From assembly GCF_963676685.1 (NCBI RefSeq), contig NC_092353.1:8088207-8152206 (forward strand): a stretch of DNA of 64,000 bases. The letters are read 5' to 3'. The notes beneath the pieces are model-generated. The model was not told where the DNA came from. It saw only the letters and a program-made list of their open reading frames with translations, and made no database searches. The position numbers and the translations under genes are program-made. Below, piece after piece: positions 11,240 through 23,423 of the stretch; the stretch's first letter is position 1; every line of letters starts with the position of its first letter. The DNA is from Mytilus edulis. Its lineage: Eukaryota > Mollusca > Bivalvia > Mytilida > Mytilidae.

Positions 11240-12010
11240 TTTTTGCTGATGAATTATTCACTTACAAAGTTATTGAATCCGTATATATGTGACCTTCAAT
11301 TTAATCCCTTGGATGGAGATGGGTTACAACTTACTCAAACTAGGCGTGTACAGTTATTGTTAAAGGAAAACGATAACATTAATGTGTACATTGTCTTTCT
11401 ATGGTGTGATGTTATTCAACTGTTTCAGAAAAGGGAGAAGGTTTGGTACCAATAAAACGTTTAATCCTGCTGCACTTGTTTGCATCTGTCCTCAGTCAGG
11501 AATCTGTTGTTCAGTTGCTGTCGTTTGTTTATGTGGTTCATATGTGTTTCTCGTTTTTAGCCCGAAGGGCCCCATGTGAGCGTATGTCATGACTTGGCGT
11601 CCGTCGTCGGTCGTCGTCGTCTGTTGTCGAAAACTATTCAAAAAATCTTCTCCTCTGAAACTACTGGGTCAAATACCTTCCAACTTTAACTAAATGTTCC
11701 TTCGGGTATCTTGTTTACAAATTGTATCCGAAGTTGATCCACCAATAAACATGGCCGCCATGGCTAAGAATAGAACATAAGGGTAAAATGCATTTTTTGG
11801 CTTATATTTAAAAAAAATAAAGCTTTTAGAGCAAATCTGATATGGGGTTTAATTGTTCAATTGGTCCATAGCTATCGGTCCTGAAATTATCAAAAGAATC
11901 GAACAACCCATTGTTGGGTTGCCCCGGAAGGGTAAGCAGATCCTGCTCCACATATTGCACCTATTGTGTTGCTTATGTTATAACAAATCCGGTAAATAGT
12001 ATATTGGATA
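11240..12010 (+). repeat. Mosaic of dispersed repeats
   Basis: 11445-11575 (AATAAAACGTTTAATCCTGC, CAGTCAGGAATCTGTTGTTC, CTGTCGTTTG) matches 58335-58440. 11560-11580 holds a small palindrome, GCCCGAAGGGC. 11580-12000 (GTCCGTCGTCGG run, CCTCTGAAACTACTGGGTCA, GGCCGCCATGGC, AACAACCCATTGTTGGGTTG) looks like another dispersed family with a palindromic end. The ORFs across it are incidental. Confidence 0.55.
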
Positions 12011-12119
12011 GGTCACAATCATGAAAGGGAAGGGGATTGTAGTTACGACGTAAGGAATATATCCGATATCATTTGTGAAACGGTTGTTATTCAATATAAA
12101 CGGTCAACCAACTCGTGAT

Positions 12120-12816
12120 GGCGTCCTTAAAATTTACGAAGGGATGATTTCATCTTTACCATTTGGAACTTATGATTTAATAGCTTCATTGTGAGCAGCA
12201 ACCCTCTATCAAGAAAATCATGATAGGAAATGCAAGCACGGGAATGTCGTATCAATTGGGAGATGTATACCCCGTATGCAGGTGCTTCTGGAATGTTTCT
12301 ACTTAGAAATGGAAAGTTCATAATTGGGAAGCTGAAATCAACCCACCTTCATTGTCAATTTCTAGATGTATTAAGTCAGGGTATGAGGCCGACTTAACTG
12401 TATCTGTTGTATCCTTTATCTCTAATTCGATGGGATAGATGAGTTAAACATAGTAACCAAATGTTGAAAAGAACATAATCTATATAGTGGAAGGTAGAGT
12501 TAAAGGATATTGCTAACTTCTTATCTTTCTTCCTAGGAAGTTCATGTATGAAGTCAGCCTCATAATATTAAAGAAACAAGTCGAAAAGATGAGGGTCACA
12601 ACTGTTTCCCTTTGGAATGCCGACAGTCTGTTGAAAAACACGTCCTCCGAACGTAACAAATATGTTGTCAATCAAGAAATCAAGCATCTTGATAATGTCA
12701 GTTTCAGAGAATTTTTTATCTGAATCAGAGTGATCCTTTACAAAGTACGATTTATCCCCTCCTAAGACAAGATACTTGTATCTACGTTGGCCATTGCCCG
12801 ACCATAGAGCAGACAA
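12120..12816 (-). pseudogene. Penelope-like element reverse transcriptase, decayed copy A
   Basis: Reading the minus strand, 12816-12568 encodes YKYLVLGGDKSYFVKDHSDS, DIIKMLDFLIDNIFVTFGG and RVFQQTVGIPKGNSCDPHLF, which are recognisable RT segments of a PLE. The GIPMGTNCAP signature is mutated to GIPKGNSCDP. After a gap lacking the YxDD catalytic segment, 12321-12127 encodes PAYGVYISQLIRHSRAC, FLDRGLLLT and MKSSLRKF from the C-terminal part. No GIY-YIG endonuclease motif is visible. Internal deletion, frameshifts and the damaged RT motif show that it is dead. Confidence 0.8.
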
Positions 12817-12984
12817 TAGACGAACGCCACCAAAAGATCTTCAATGCAGCGAGAAACTCCCGTACCAGGAGGCGTCCTTCAGTTGGCTTCTTCACAAATA
12901 TGTACACTACTTCAGTGATAATGGACGTCTTTCTAAACTCAGTATTATACACAAGAAACTAAGATTAAAAATCATACAAGACTA

Positions 12985-13375
12985 AAAAAGGCCAGAGGCT
13001 CTTGACTCTGGACAGGCGCAAAATTGCAGCGGGGTTAAACATGTTTTTGAGATCGCAACCCTACCCTATACGTCTATAGCTATAGCCAGTGTAGAAAAAA
13101 CCAAACGCACAACGATACGAACAGTAGAACTCAGTTTAAGAGAAGTCCGAGTCTGATGTCAGAATATGAAACGAAAGAAAATAAACAAATGACAATAATA
13201 CATAAATAACAACAGACTACTAGCAGTTACTGACATGGTAGCATCAGACTTGAATTAAACTGATTGAAAGACTATGTCTTCAACATATGAATATCGGGTA
13301 CAATCCCCCTGTCAGGGGTTTATATTATACCATCGTGAAATATATGAGAAGAACATAACCCGTGTCATGCCAACA
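12985..13375. repeat. Dispersed bivalve repeat, copy 2
   Basis: AAAAGGCCAGAGGC to CTACTAGCAGTTACTGACATGG parallels 655-925. The following GATTGAAAGACTATGTCTTC and CCCCCTGTCAGGGGTTTA parallels 3445-3510. The two neighbouring repeat types therefore belong to one longer family. Confidence 0.65.
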
Positions 13376-13449
13376 ACTGGTTTTGGAATAAATGTGATTT
13401 ATTTTGATGCAAAGACCCTATATTCATAAGTGAATCAATATTAAAGCCA

Positions 13450-14390
13450 AAATATGCAATCTTTAATGACCTAACAACAGTGTGGTAACTGTATCCCTTC
13501 TTAATAAGTACATGTATGTTTAAATGTTTTGTTATTTTTGGAGGTGAATACTGACATTTCTGTGTAAAAGAATATTACCATAAAAGATTGGATGTGAAAT
13601 ACCTGAACGTATAAGATGTCTTCATGTTGAGTTATATGAACGAATGATTTCCTTATTTTTTCTAATACCGATGATAAAATTTAGTAAATGTTTTGACTAG
13701 TTTGTGATATCGAAAACCCTGTTGTAATAATTTTTCAGTAATACATAAATTTCTCTCTCTAAAATCTAATACATTGTTACATACACGAGCGAATAGTACA
13801 AGTTGAGATATATAAACACCACACGATGGTGACAAGGGAACGTCTCCATCTACAAATAGCTAATTAACGATAGGAAATGAAAAATCATCTCCTTTATCAA
13901 AATGTTTTGTATTAAGCTTCCATTTATTTAATGATAAAGATATCAAGATCGAGGAAAGGGCAGTGGTCATTGTTATAATTAGCTTTATTTAAAGTAAGTT
14001 CAAAAGGATAAATTTCTTTGGTATACATACTGAAGTCGTCATTATTGAGGGCCAAATATCTAAAAGTATTGTTAAATTTTTGTATCAAATATTGTTTCGA
14101 TGGGTCTTTGCTGATGTAAGTAATATATAAATTGTAACTCATAACGATACAAAGACAGGTCCGCGATAAGTGGTGCACAGTTAGTCCCCATTGGAATTCC
14201 AATAACTTGATAATATACGGAATCTCCAAATGGACAAAAAATTCAAGCGTAGATATAGTATCAAAGCGGCATGTTCAATTGACACAGTTCTTTTGTTTGT
14301 TGCTATTAAAAAGTGACCTAAAAGGTAAATTAATTTTTCTACTGAATAAATCATATACAGAACTATCAATCTAAATCGCACATCAATGAC
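13450..14390 (-). pseudogene. Penelope-like element reverse transcriptase, decayed copy B
   Basis: The minus strand encodes YQVIGIPMGTNCAPLIADL near 14215-14160, then after a frameshift FNNTFRYLALNNDDF and KEIYPFELTLNKANYN with PFLDLDIFI (to 13924). Further frameshifts lead to SCGVYISQLVLFARVCNNVL and LQQGFRYHKLVKTFTKFYH (about 13840-13670). The order matches the PLE RT and C-terminal region. The expected catalytic YxDD is missing: FRYL is followed directly by ALNNDDF. It differs enough from copy A to be a separate subfamily. Inactive. Confidence 0.78.
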
Positions 14391-16142
14391 CAGTTGAAAG
14401 AATTAGAAAACCACTATCCACAAAAACACATTGACAACTCTAACAAACACTGAATAGCCAGTTTAAAATTACAGCAAAGTCCGCCTTGATATATATAAGT
14501 CATAAAATATATACAAGAATGATATTTCAAGTGCAAGACATCCATTTTATATCAATCAATATCTAAAAATACCACATTTTCAATACTAAATCAACAACAC
14601 ATGCACATATACTTCTTTTAATAAGAATACAACAAAGCAGTCCACAGCTATTTAGAAAGCTCAAACTTATATGATGTGCATGCGATATTTCAATAACATA
14701 GAATACAGAATGGAAATGAGGAAAGTTCACAATACTTTTTTCTTAGTTTATATTAGCTGTTCCTCTTTTTTATCGAGAAAAATATGATAAACATTCTTTA
14801 ATTTTAATTCATTTTTAATTTTTAATTGATTAAAGCTGTTTTCCATGTACCTACAAAACATTTGCTCCCCTTTAGAGACATATCACGTATAATTAACGTA
14901 CGTCTGTTAACAAGAACAATAACACATTAAAAAGTGAAACAAACATGTTTAAGAATTATTACTAAAAAAAATAGTAAAATCTAAAAGGAAAAGAAAGCAG
15001 AGGTACCATGCCATCGAATCGCCTGTGATTCATATATACATTTCACAATCTACCTTATTTTGGTATAACTCGTCTTCGGGGTATGTTGTGAAATGCGACA
15101 ACCTATATATGATCGTGTTCATATCATTCAATATAAGATTCGTAATCACTCTTCATTACAGAATCCTTTCTGAAATGGATTTACATTTTTTTCCATTGTT
15201 TCTTTTTATTTTACCAATTTGTAAAATATTTATTTGGTATGAATGTTATCAATTAGAAGTTACTAGAGAGAATTTGAAATTTGACGCTTATGCTGAGCGA
15301 TTTATAATCAATTAAAGTTGCATACAAGGGTAGCTTGTATTACACATTTGTACACTGTAGGATTGGGAATATTAAACGTAAACCGCATCTTAAACATCAA
15401 TCGCTATATTTTTAAATGTTTATGATATAATTAGTAGTCTATGCAAGTAAATTCTCCCTACTACATTTGTAAAATAAAAATGCAAAAATGTATGTTGATT
15501 GATCTGATATAAAATATATCGTAACTTTTATTTCTTCAAATTAATACATATGCCAGCTTGGTTCTGGATTATTTCATTCTCTATTCTAAATGTCAATTTT
15601 AACTTATTTATTGTATGTTGGTTGGGAGAATTAGGATTTTTCTACCAAAATACAACAAATTTTTAAATTAGTACATTACTTGAAATATACAAAATAACGT
15701 ATTCAAGCTAAAATTAGCATTTTAGAGAAACAAGTATACAATAGTTCATGATAACATGCAGTCCTATAACTTGCTACTACAAAACTGCTTAACCATTTTC
15801 TCATTACGATTAAAAAGTTTGAAATGATCAATGCTCGGTAATATGACGAATCAAATGTCTTTTTTTTAACCAAAATATTTTATTTTTATTCAATATTACA
15901 CATTTATGAATACATATGATTGAAACGAAAGTTATCGGACAAGTAATCTTTTTTCTTAGCATATGTATATACGTTATCTTTATTCTCCATACTATGAATC
16001 CTCGGATTTTATCAACTGTAGGTTGGAGTTCTTTGCATATCATATTCTCACAACAATATCATTCGTAGTCTCGTGATTATTGATTCAAACAAGAAATAAC
16101 TTGTACTATATTTATCGTTGATTTATGACGTAGTATGAAAGG

Positions 16143-16150
16143 TATATAAA
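16143..16150 (+). promoter_or_regulatory. TATA box of VWA gene copy 1
   Basis: TATATAAA in the context TGACGTAG..TGAAAGGTATATAAA, conserved at 22964-22971 upstream of copy 2. A leader exon would start about 30 bp downstream and end at the donor AAAAAG/GTAAAA (exon end 16224). The intron closes at TTGTCTTTCAG (16450). Confidence 0.65.
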
Positions 16151-16458
16151 CTAAGATGTAAGAAACAATGTATCACAATTCAACAATAAATCCTACTACA
16201 AGTCAAATTGAAACTGTGAAAAAGGTAAAATTAATTTTTAGTAGCAAATATTTAGAGAAAAGATTAAGTGGGGTATGATTTATTGTAGTTTTACCCCTCT
16301 TTTCAAAGATCAAATTTGTATTGATCGATTAGTCCCAAATATTTCTCGTGTCAGATCCTTTCCTACTCTATCATAGCAGCATGAGAGATAGGTGAAATTG
16401 AACATTTCTGTGAGTTAACATCCATTTATTTCAAGTTTATTGTCTTTCAGGTACAAAT

Positions 16459-18623
16459 ATGGCAATTCCTGGAGGACCAATGGAAATTTGTTTTTCATTT
16501 GACACAACTGGTTCAATGGGTGCCTGTATCAACGAGGTAAAAGGCAAAGTTCAGGATCTAATCCAAAGACTCCAAGCTGACATCCCTGGCATCCGAATGG
16601 CTGTCTTTGCACATGGTGATTATTGCGACAAACACAATTATATCACCAAGCACATTGACTTTTCAACGGATGTAACCGAGTTGTGCAATTGGGTGAAAAC
16701 TGTGGGTACCACTGGAGGCGGAGACGGAGATGAATGCTATGAACTTGTATTGCAGGAAGTTCAGTCTCTGTCATGGACTCCAGGATCAAAGAGAGCATTG
16801 GTTATGATTGGAGATGCTGATCCACATGAACCGGGATATAATTATGGCGGGAAAACATACAAAATTGATTGGAGGGATGAAACCTACAAACTTCTGATGA
16901 TGGTAAATATATATTTATTCATAGATTCAGCATCTAGTATCCCCGTTTTTCTTAATACTCAATTCTATTAATTAATAGTAATACTTTTAAATACATTATA
17001 ACATACGGCCGCTGTTTTATTATTAGTGAACATCATTTGAATTTGATATTTAATTCATTAAATGAATTTATTTATATAAAACACATAATTTTTTTCTTTA
17101 TAGAATATCAGAATATATGGAGTACAATGTGGTTACTATGGGTCATCAAAGGATTTCTACAACAAAATAACCCAAGCTACAGATGGAAAATGTCTTAAAC
17201 TTGCTGACTTTGCAAACATGTTCGACTTTATGATGGCCATATGTTACAGAGAACACGATGAAACTCTTCTACAGGTAGATATAATTTTCTCTTATTACCT
17301 GACAATCTAGGTTGTCTTCTTTCATTCTGTTTTCCCTCACCAATTATAAAATAACGAAAAAATTGAGTAATTTTGAAAGGAAACCGATAAGAATACTACT
17401 TCTACTTACATGATGGATATTTAACTTTATCGGTCATGTAATTTTTACTTATCTGTAAAAAGTTCTAACGTTATGGATTTTCCCTTTTTACTTATAGAAT
17501 TATGAAACAGAAGTTCGAGCTAGAGGGACTACCATTAACAAAGACTTGGAAGCTTTATTTGGTAAACTACGACGGGCAGATACAGAAATCATGGATACAA
17601 GTACATCCATCTCGCCCGCTTTAACTAAAATACCATCACTGACAAAGCCACCATCAGTTAAAATCCTAAAACCAAGTGTAAAGACAACTGTTAAACCCAT
17701 CAGAAAACCACGTACAACACGGTTTACATCTAAACATCAACGATTGATGGATAGACGAAATCAGGAACGTTTGGACAAATACAAGGTAACCATCCGCTTT
17801 GATTGTGTTCCCCTGTTAAGAAAATAGTAAAGTTGTATTGTATTTCTAATTTTAATATAAGTAAGCTACATGTATTTCGTTTTGGTTTGGCGCTTTGTTT
17901 GTTAAATTCTTTTCGTTTAGGAAGTCTCTTTTCAATCATTCTTGTATATAGATTATGAAAGTCTTTCCATAGCACGGAGAGCATATGCGTTGGACTCAAA
18001 CAGCTTTTAACTTACACGATAAGATGTATGATATCTGTCTTAAAATTTTATGACTTATAATATTCGCCTTGCTTCAAATACATTACTTTTAAGTCGAAAT
18101 ATTTTCTTGTTTATAGTTAAAAAATCTACCAAAACTGAGAAGAGAAAATGTTCCAGAGTCAAACTTCATGCTTAATGATGCTCCTTGGTCTAAATGGCAG
18201 CTAGCAGTAACACCAACCTTACCGGAAGGAACCGAATCTAACTTATGGGAAAAAAGGCGTGGTGATTTGACAGGCTTCCGAAGGAAAGAAATATGTGATG
18301 GACAATATCAGAAACCAGCACTGTATGAATTCGCTGTACAAACAGCTGAACATTGCAAGCGATATGTTGTGTACTGTAAATGTAACAAAGGTTTCATGTT
18401 GGACAAAGGATCATGGGAGTCGCGGCTGTTGAATACATCAGACGTTAGAACAGAAGTAGAAGATGTGCTCAAGAAAGGATTTCGTTTGTTTGTAAGACGT
18501 TTCCCATTAAAGAAAACATGTACAACCTCAAACAAGATGACCGATCTTGGTCACTATGACTACGCTTGGAGAGGTCAGCGAAAAGAAAGAACATGTCCTC
18601 GTGTTGTCGAATACAAACTTTGA
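16459..18623 (+). CDS. VWA-domain protein, copy 1 (four coding exons)
   Basis: Coding exons are 16459-16902, 17104-17274, 17498-17785 and 18117-18623, all with GT-AG introns in phase 0, giving 469 residues. The start is MAIPGGPMEICFSFDTTGSM, 8 bases after the acceptor at 16450. Residues about 8-200 form a von Willebrand factor A domain. DTTGSM is a MIDAS variant of DxSxS, also known from the VWA of Dictyostelium alpha-kinase VwkA. TTGGGDGDE and VMIGDAD supply later strand and loop positions. Exon 3 encodes a basic Pro/Thr/Lys linker. The last exon encodes about 168 residues with WSKWQLAV and several Cys (CKCNKGF), which I cannot assign to a family; no alpha-kinase motif is seen. There is no signal peptide or membrane segment, so it is probably intracellular. 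Poly(A) signals lie at 18682 and 18766. Function unknown. Confidence 0.88.
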
Positions 18624-18765
18624 CCCGTTAAAGAATGAAAGAGGGCCATTTGTAAATAATACTCATTTCATTATAGTCATAAATAAACTTTTGATGGTAC
18701 GTGAACTATACACGTATGTGAAATTTATATATTGTTATTTATTTTGTTTGTTACAATTCTTGTTG

Positions 18766-18771
18766 AATAAA
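18766..18771 (+). terminator. Polyadenylation signal of VWA gene copy 1
   Basis: AATAAA in GTTGAATAAAAATG, conserved after the LINE insertion in copy 2 (27503-27508). A nearer AATAAA is at 18682-18687 and has its counterpart at 25624-25629. Confidence 0.5.
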
Positions 18772-19378
18772 AATGTTAAAATATATTAGTGTTTTTATGG
18801 CTTGAAATGAAATACATGGTTCTAAGTGACTATAATAGATATATTTCAAATGGTTTACTTTGCTTAAAATTACTAGATAGTATAGGAAAAACACTTTATT
18901 CATCCTGCATGGAACACACTCAATGTTGATATTTTTAAAATATTTAAATAGAATTCTATCAAAGTTGTGAATCCTTTATTTCACTTCCCAATTGTATTAT
19001 CTGATACATGTGTCATGTTTCTTATAGTAAAATTTAAAAAAAAACTGAGTCCAAAACCCTTTCGGGCATTGAGTCACTCTAACTAAACTTTCAATGGTTG
19101 TAAAAGGTAAAGCAAACATGGGTCAAGATTTAATATTTTTGATTTAAAAACACATAATAAATCTATTTTGCAACTTTGTCATTCATCTATTTTGCAAAGG
19201 ATTTTAATAATGTCAATGTATCGAATTTTTCGGTTTTGTTTCGTTTTACTTTTGATTTGGTACCAAGGAGGAGACCAACCACAATCAGTCTTTAACTATA
19301 TAGATCCGAGTTATGCCACTTAGTCTGACATATGTCAATTTAAACCAATAAAAATAACGAAAAATGGAATACCACACA

Positions 19379-19920
19379 TTTTTTAACTTTGGTTCCAATT
19401 GGAATGCCGATAATTTGATGAAAAACACGTCATTCAAACGTAATATATATGTTGTCAATCGAGAAATCAAGCAGTTTCAGAGAATTTTGTTTGAATTAGA
19501 GTGAAATTTTAAAAAGTAGGATTTCTCCCTCCCTAAGACAAGATATTTGTATCTACGTTGGACATTCTTTTTTATGACAACTCTTTCAGTTTGTCTTTTA
19601 GTTTGAAATGGAGTATACTTGTGTAAAGTGTAGAAAAGTCAAATATTTTAATACTATTGAAAGATTTTTTTAGTATCCACATGTGATTCACACCGACTCT
19701 AGAATAGGCAGTTTCACAATAACTTTGAAGCTCGGCTTTAGTAGCAATTTACCAACTGCACCTGCGTATAGGATATATATTTCCCAACTTATGCGATATT
19801 CTAGAACATGCAGCAATTACTCAGACTGTAAAACGTCACAAGTGTCTGAGCAGACAGTTGATGAACCAGGGGTATGTATACCAAAGAACGTCTTGTCCTT
19901 TTTCATCGGATAGTACCAAG
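19379..19920. pseudogene. Rearranged Penelope-like element fragments
   Basis: 19379-19570 on the minus strand matches the 12590-12780 PLE segment (GGAATGCCGA..TTGATGAAAAACACGTC and TTGTCAATC(G/A)AGAAATCAAGC). 19575-19660 minus encodes FDFSTLYTSILHFKLKDKLK, the RT motif A region of PLEs. At 19740-19810 the plus strand encodes TAPAYRIYISQLMRYSRTCS, the C-terminal region in the opposite orientation. The pieces are therefore inverted relative to one another. The left edge coincides with the end of the duplicated block. Confidence 0.72.
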
Positions 19921-20129
19921 ACCTTGTTGATAAATTTACAGTATATCAACTTCAAACATAATACATGATGGTTTTGAGGTATAAATTCTGGTTACTGACG
20001 TTGTTTATTACGTGTTATAGTATTTTTTTATTTGTCTTTTTGAATTTTTAAAACTGTTTAGTTTTATTTTGGTGTCTTTTTGAATATCATTTTTAAAACT
20101 GTTTAGTTTGATTTTGGTGGTATCAATTT

Positions 20130-20440
20130 GACGTTACTCTGTACTTATACATCCCATCATTGTGTTATTGTTCTGTGATATTTTTTGTATTTTTGTCTTT
20201 AGTTTTTTTCTAATATGCTTTGTCTATATGCCGTTTTGCGTTTTCTGGTTATATACATGACGTGGCTCTGTACTTATTAAACATCCCGTCATGGTGTTAT
20301 TGTCTATGATAATTTCTGTATTCTCGTCTTTAATTTTTGCTAATAAGTAATATGCTTTGTCTATATGCCTTTTGATATTTCTGTCTTACATATCACGTGA
20401 CTTTTGTACTTATACATCCCGTCATTGTATTATCTTGTCA
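20130..20440 (+). repeat. Imperfect tandem repeat (unit about 140 bp)
   Basis: ACTCTGTACTTATACATCCC(A/G)TCAT, GTTATTGT..TGTGATA, TTTTTGTCTTTA and ATATGCTTTGTCTATATGCC recur about 2.3 times. Shorter 40-bp repeats around AAAACTGTTTAGTTT precede it at 20040-20110. Confidence 0.6.
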
Positions 20441-20639
20441 TGGTAGATGTGTGTTTATACATTTGTTTGTTTTTATAGTGATTGAGATAGTAACACAAAG
20501 TTGACTGCTGGGTACCCCTATTTTTTTCATTTTTACCTAATGGGTCTGTTTGTCGTTGTCATGATGGATTTGATGCGACTGTCATACAAGTGAAAGGTTT
20601 TAGCTAGCTATAAAACTAGGTTTAATCCACCATTTTCAA

Positions 20640-21010
20640 CATAAGAAAATGTCTGTACCAAGTCAGGAATATGACAGTTGTTATTCATTCGTTTGATGAG
20701 TTTGCGCTTTTGATTTTGCCATATTATTAGGGACTTTCCGTTTTGAATTTTCCTTGGATTGCAGTATTTTTGTGATTTTATTTTTTACTAGTTCAGCTAA
20801 AAAGTAAGTCACACCAAACTCCAAAACATACAAATGAACTAAACTTAAAAATACATTCATACCAATAATCACAGTATATAAAATAGAATGAAAAAACTCC
20901 ATGTCCGATATATCACGATAGGTAACAGAAGAAAAACTAAGCAATATGACAATAATACATAAAAGGACTACTAGCAGTTACTGACATGCCATCTCCAGAC
21001 CTCAATTAAG
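20640..21010 (+). repeat. Chimeric dispersed repeat
   Basis: 20650-20785 (CAGGAATATG(A/G)CAGTTGTT, TTCGTTTGATG, GGACTTTCCGTTTTGAATTTTC) matches the segments at 30895-31000 and 31420-31487. 20900-21005 (CGATAGGTAACA, CATAAAAGGACTACTAGCAG, CCATCTCCAGACCTCAATT) matches the family at 870-925 and 3420. Confidence 0.6.
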
Positions 21011-21312
21011 CTGATCAAACGGCAATGCACAAGTTCGTGTTTTTCTATGTCTGTTAATGACTAAATCAACTGGATGTTGGATATGAATTGATTGAGTTTT
21101 TTGTTCTAGTTAAACTAATTAAAATTTTAAGCCATTTTCTATTTTAATGAGTTTAAGGTGGTTTGTGTGTCTTTCGCCATCTTGGATTGTAAAAAAACAG
21201 AGAATCTAAGGTCCAGATTTTTTTATCAAGTTAACAAAATTTGATGCAGGAATGCAGATATTTATTGTGAATTTTCATTTAAAAGGACCAATTTTTAAGA
21301 ATATAACAAATA

Positions 21313-21584
21313 TTAAGGTGGTACCCAACACTTTAACTAAAATTAATTTGGCTCGTTTAATTTTCTTAAAAGTATTTACTTTGACCCTTTTACAAAAGTA
21401 TAAAAATTTCAAAAAATTTGAACCAACCGTTTTATCAGAAAAAAATACAATGGTTATATAGCAGTTTGACAAACACTTATTTTGATCATTGGGAAGCTTA
21501 ATATTTCCTTAACAACACAACGTAATTAAAACGTTTAGCTGATTTTACAGAGTTATCTCCCTGTAGTGTTAGGTACCACCTTAA
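21313..21584. mobile_element. TTAA-flanked MITE, copy 1
   Basis: Ends are TTAAGGTGGTACCCAACAC and GTGTTAGGTACCACCTTAA, near-perfect inverted repeats that include TTAA at both edges. The internal sequence is shared along its length with 61167-61447 (same orientation) and 61786-62070 (inverted). TTAA target sites suggest piggyBac-type mobilisation, an inference. Non-coding, 272 bp. Confidence 0.8.
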
Positions 21585-22963
21585 TTATAATAGTTTCATA
21601 AGTGTAGATTATTTTTCATTGATTTTAAATGTTATCAAATCGGCATTTTAAGTGGAGTTAATTCTAAAACAGTGCATTTTCTGAAGGAATATACATGGAA
21701 TTTTCCTATTTTGTATTTTAGCTAGAAAAAACGTACGGTGACCCTATCTTTTCTTTTGATATTCTCTAAGCATTGTCTGAAAGCTATCTTTTCCTAATTT
21801 ATTTTACAATTCTATCATTTTGTTTAGTTTCTAATCACAAATTGTGGGTTTTCCTGTATAATCCATACCAAATGTATTATTTTGTCACAACCTGTAGCTT
21901 GAGAAAATGCACGGTGACCTATCATTTTGAAAATATTTTGGAACATATATCAATTAATAATTACTAATTTTTTTTTAAAAGTTAAACGTAAAAGGAAGAG
22001 AAAACAGAGGTACCATGCCATCGAATCGCGTGTAATTCCTATATAATCTACCTTATTTTGTCACGACCTTACTCGAATATACGGGGCAAGTTGTGAAATG
22101 CGACCACATCTACATGTAATCGTCAAAATCATACTCATATCATTCAATATAAGACTCTCGATACGTCTTCCTTACGGAATTTTTTTTCTTAAATGGATTC
22201 ACATTTGTTTCCATTGTTTCGTTTTATTTTACAAATTTGTTGATATTTATTAGTTTTAAATGTTATCGATGGGAAGTTAGTATGGAAAATTTGAATTTGG
22301 AGGCTTATGCTGAGGGATTTATAATTGATTACAGTTGCATATACAGGTGGCTTGTATTACGCATGGTTACACTGTAGTTTTCGAAATATTATATGTAACG
22401 CATCTTAATCAATAGCAATATCATTTATGATCTAATTTGTAGTCAGTGCGAGTGAATTCTCCCTACTATAAAATCAGATGCAAATATGTGTGTTGATTGA
22501 TCTGATTTAAAATTTATCGGAACTTTTATTTCTTCAAATGAATACGTATGCCGGCTTAGTTCTGTATTATTTTATTCCCTATTCTAAATGTCATTTCTAA
22601 CTTATATACTGTATATTGGTTGGAAGAATTAGGATTTTTTTAAATTAGTACACGTAACAGTACTATAAAAAGGCAAAATAGCGTATTCTGTAAAAATGAA
22701 TATTTTACAGAAACAAGTACGCAATAGCTCATGATAATGTTCTGTACAATAACAACGAAAGTTTTCGGTCTAGTAATCTTTTGATTAACAGATAACGTTA
22801 TCTTTATTCTCCTTACTATGAATCCTCGGATTTTATCATACCAACTGTAGGTTAGACATATCATATTCTCCCAACAATATCATTCTTAATCTCGTTATTA
22901 TTGATTCAAACAAGAAATTACTTGTACTATATTTATCGTTGAATTATGACGTAGTTTGAAAGG

Positions 22964-22971
22964 TATATAAA
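22964..22971 (+). promoter_or_regulatory. TATA box of VWA gene copy 2
   Basis: TATATAAA in the same context as in copy 1 (TTTGAAAGGTATATAAAG). The leader exon ends at 23049 (AAAAAG/GTAAAT), and the acceptor TATCTTTTAG ends at 23415. Confidence 0.65.
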
Positions 22972-23157
22972 GTAAGATGTAAGAAACAATGTATCACAAT
23001 TCAACAATAAATCCTACCACACTGAAATCAAATTGAAACATTTAAAAAGGTAAATTAATTTTTAGTAGCAAATATTTAGAGATAAGTGGGGTATGATTTA
23101 CTGTAGTTTTACCCCTCTTTTCAAACATTCGTCCCAAATATTTTTCTCTTGTCAGAT

Positions 23158-23317
23158 CAGAGGCGGATTTAGGGGGGGGGGGGGGGGGGGGGCTGCCCCC
23201 CCCTTTTAGGAAAAAAATGGTTGCTTATATAAGGAAACACTGAAGCGTGACTGGAGCGGGCCCCCTCTTAGGCAGTCAGTGGGGCCCCTCTTATGAAAAT
23301 TACTGGATCCGCCACTG
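23158..23317. mobile_element. MITE in intron 1 of VWA gene copy 2
   Basis: Ends CAGAGGCGGATTTAG and CTGGATCCGCCACTG are inverted repeats with three mismatches. A direct AGAT (23154-23157 and 23318-23321) flanks the block, and copy 1 has the empty site GTCAGATCCTTTCC near 16350. A G run of about 20 and an opposing C-rich run lie inside. Same family as 5815-5963. Confidence 0.85.
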
Positions 23318-23423
23318 AGATTCTTTCCTACTCTCTCATAGCAGCATGAGAGCTCGGTGAATTCGAACATTTCTGTGAGTTTACATCCTTTTATTGCAAG
23401 TTTATTATCTTTTAGGTACAAAT

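Larger units (their letters stand above)
14960..19378 (+). repeat. Segmental duplication, copy 1
   Basis: This block aligns in direct orientation with about 21960-28142. The left edge is near AAAAGGAAAAGAAAGCAGAG, followed in both by GGTACCATGCCATCGAATCG. The right edge is after GAAAAATGGAATACCACACAT (copy 2: GGAATAGCACACAT). Everything between matches: the TATA box, leader exon, four coding exons, introns and the 3' region. Introns and flanks have diverged by substitutions and indels, but the exons remain very similar. Confidence 0.85.

Noticed and set aside
15025-15315. 96-codon ORF upstream of VWA gene copy 1
   Set aside because: The equivalent sequence in copy 2 (about 22030-22335) has indels and stops that break the frame, so it is not conserved as coding.
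15828-16043. Minus-strand ORF just upstream of the TATA box, with a partial counterpart at 22640-22864
   Set aside because: The similarity follows from the DNA duplication. The two frames diverge by indels and overlap the promoter region.
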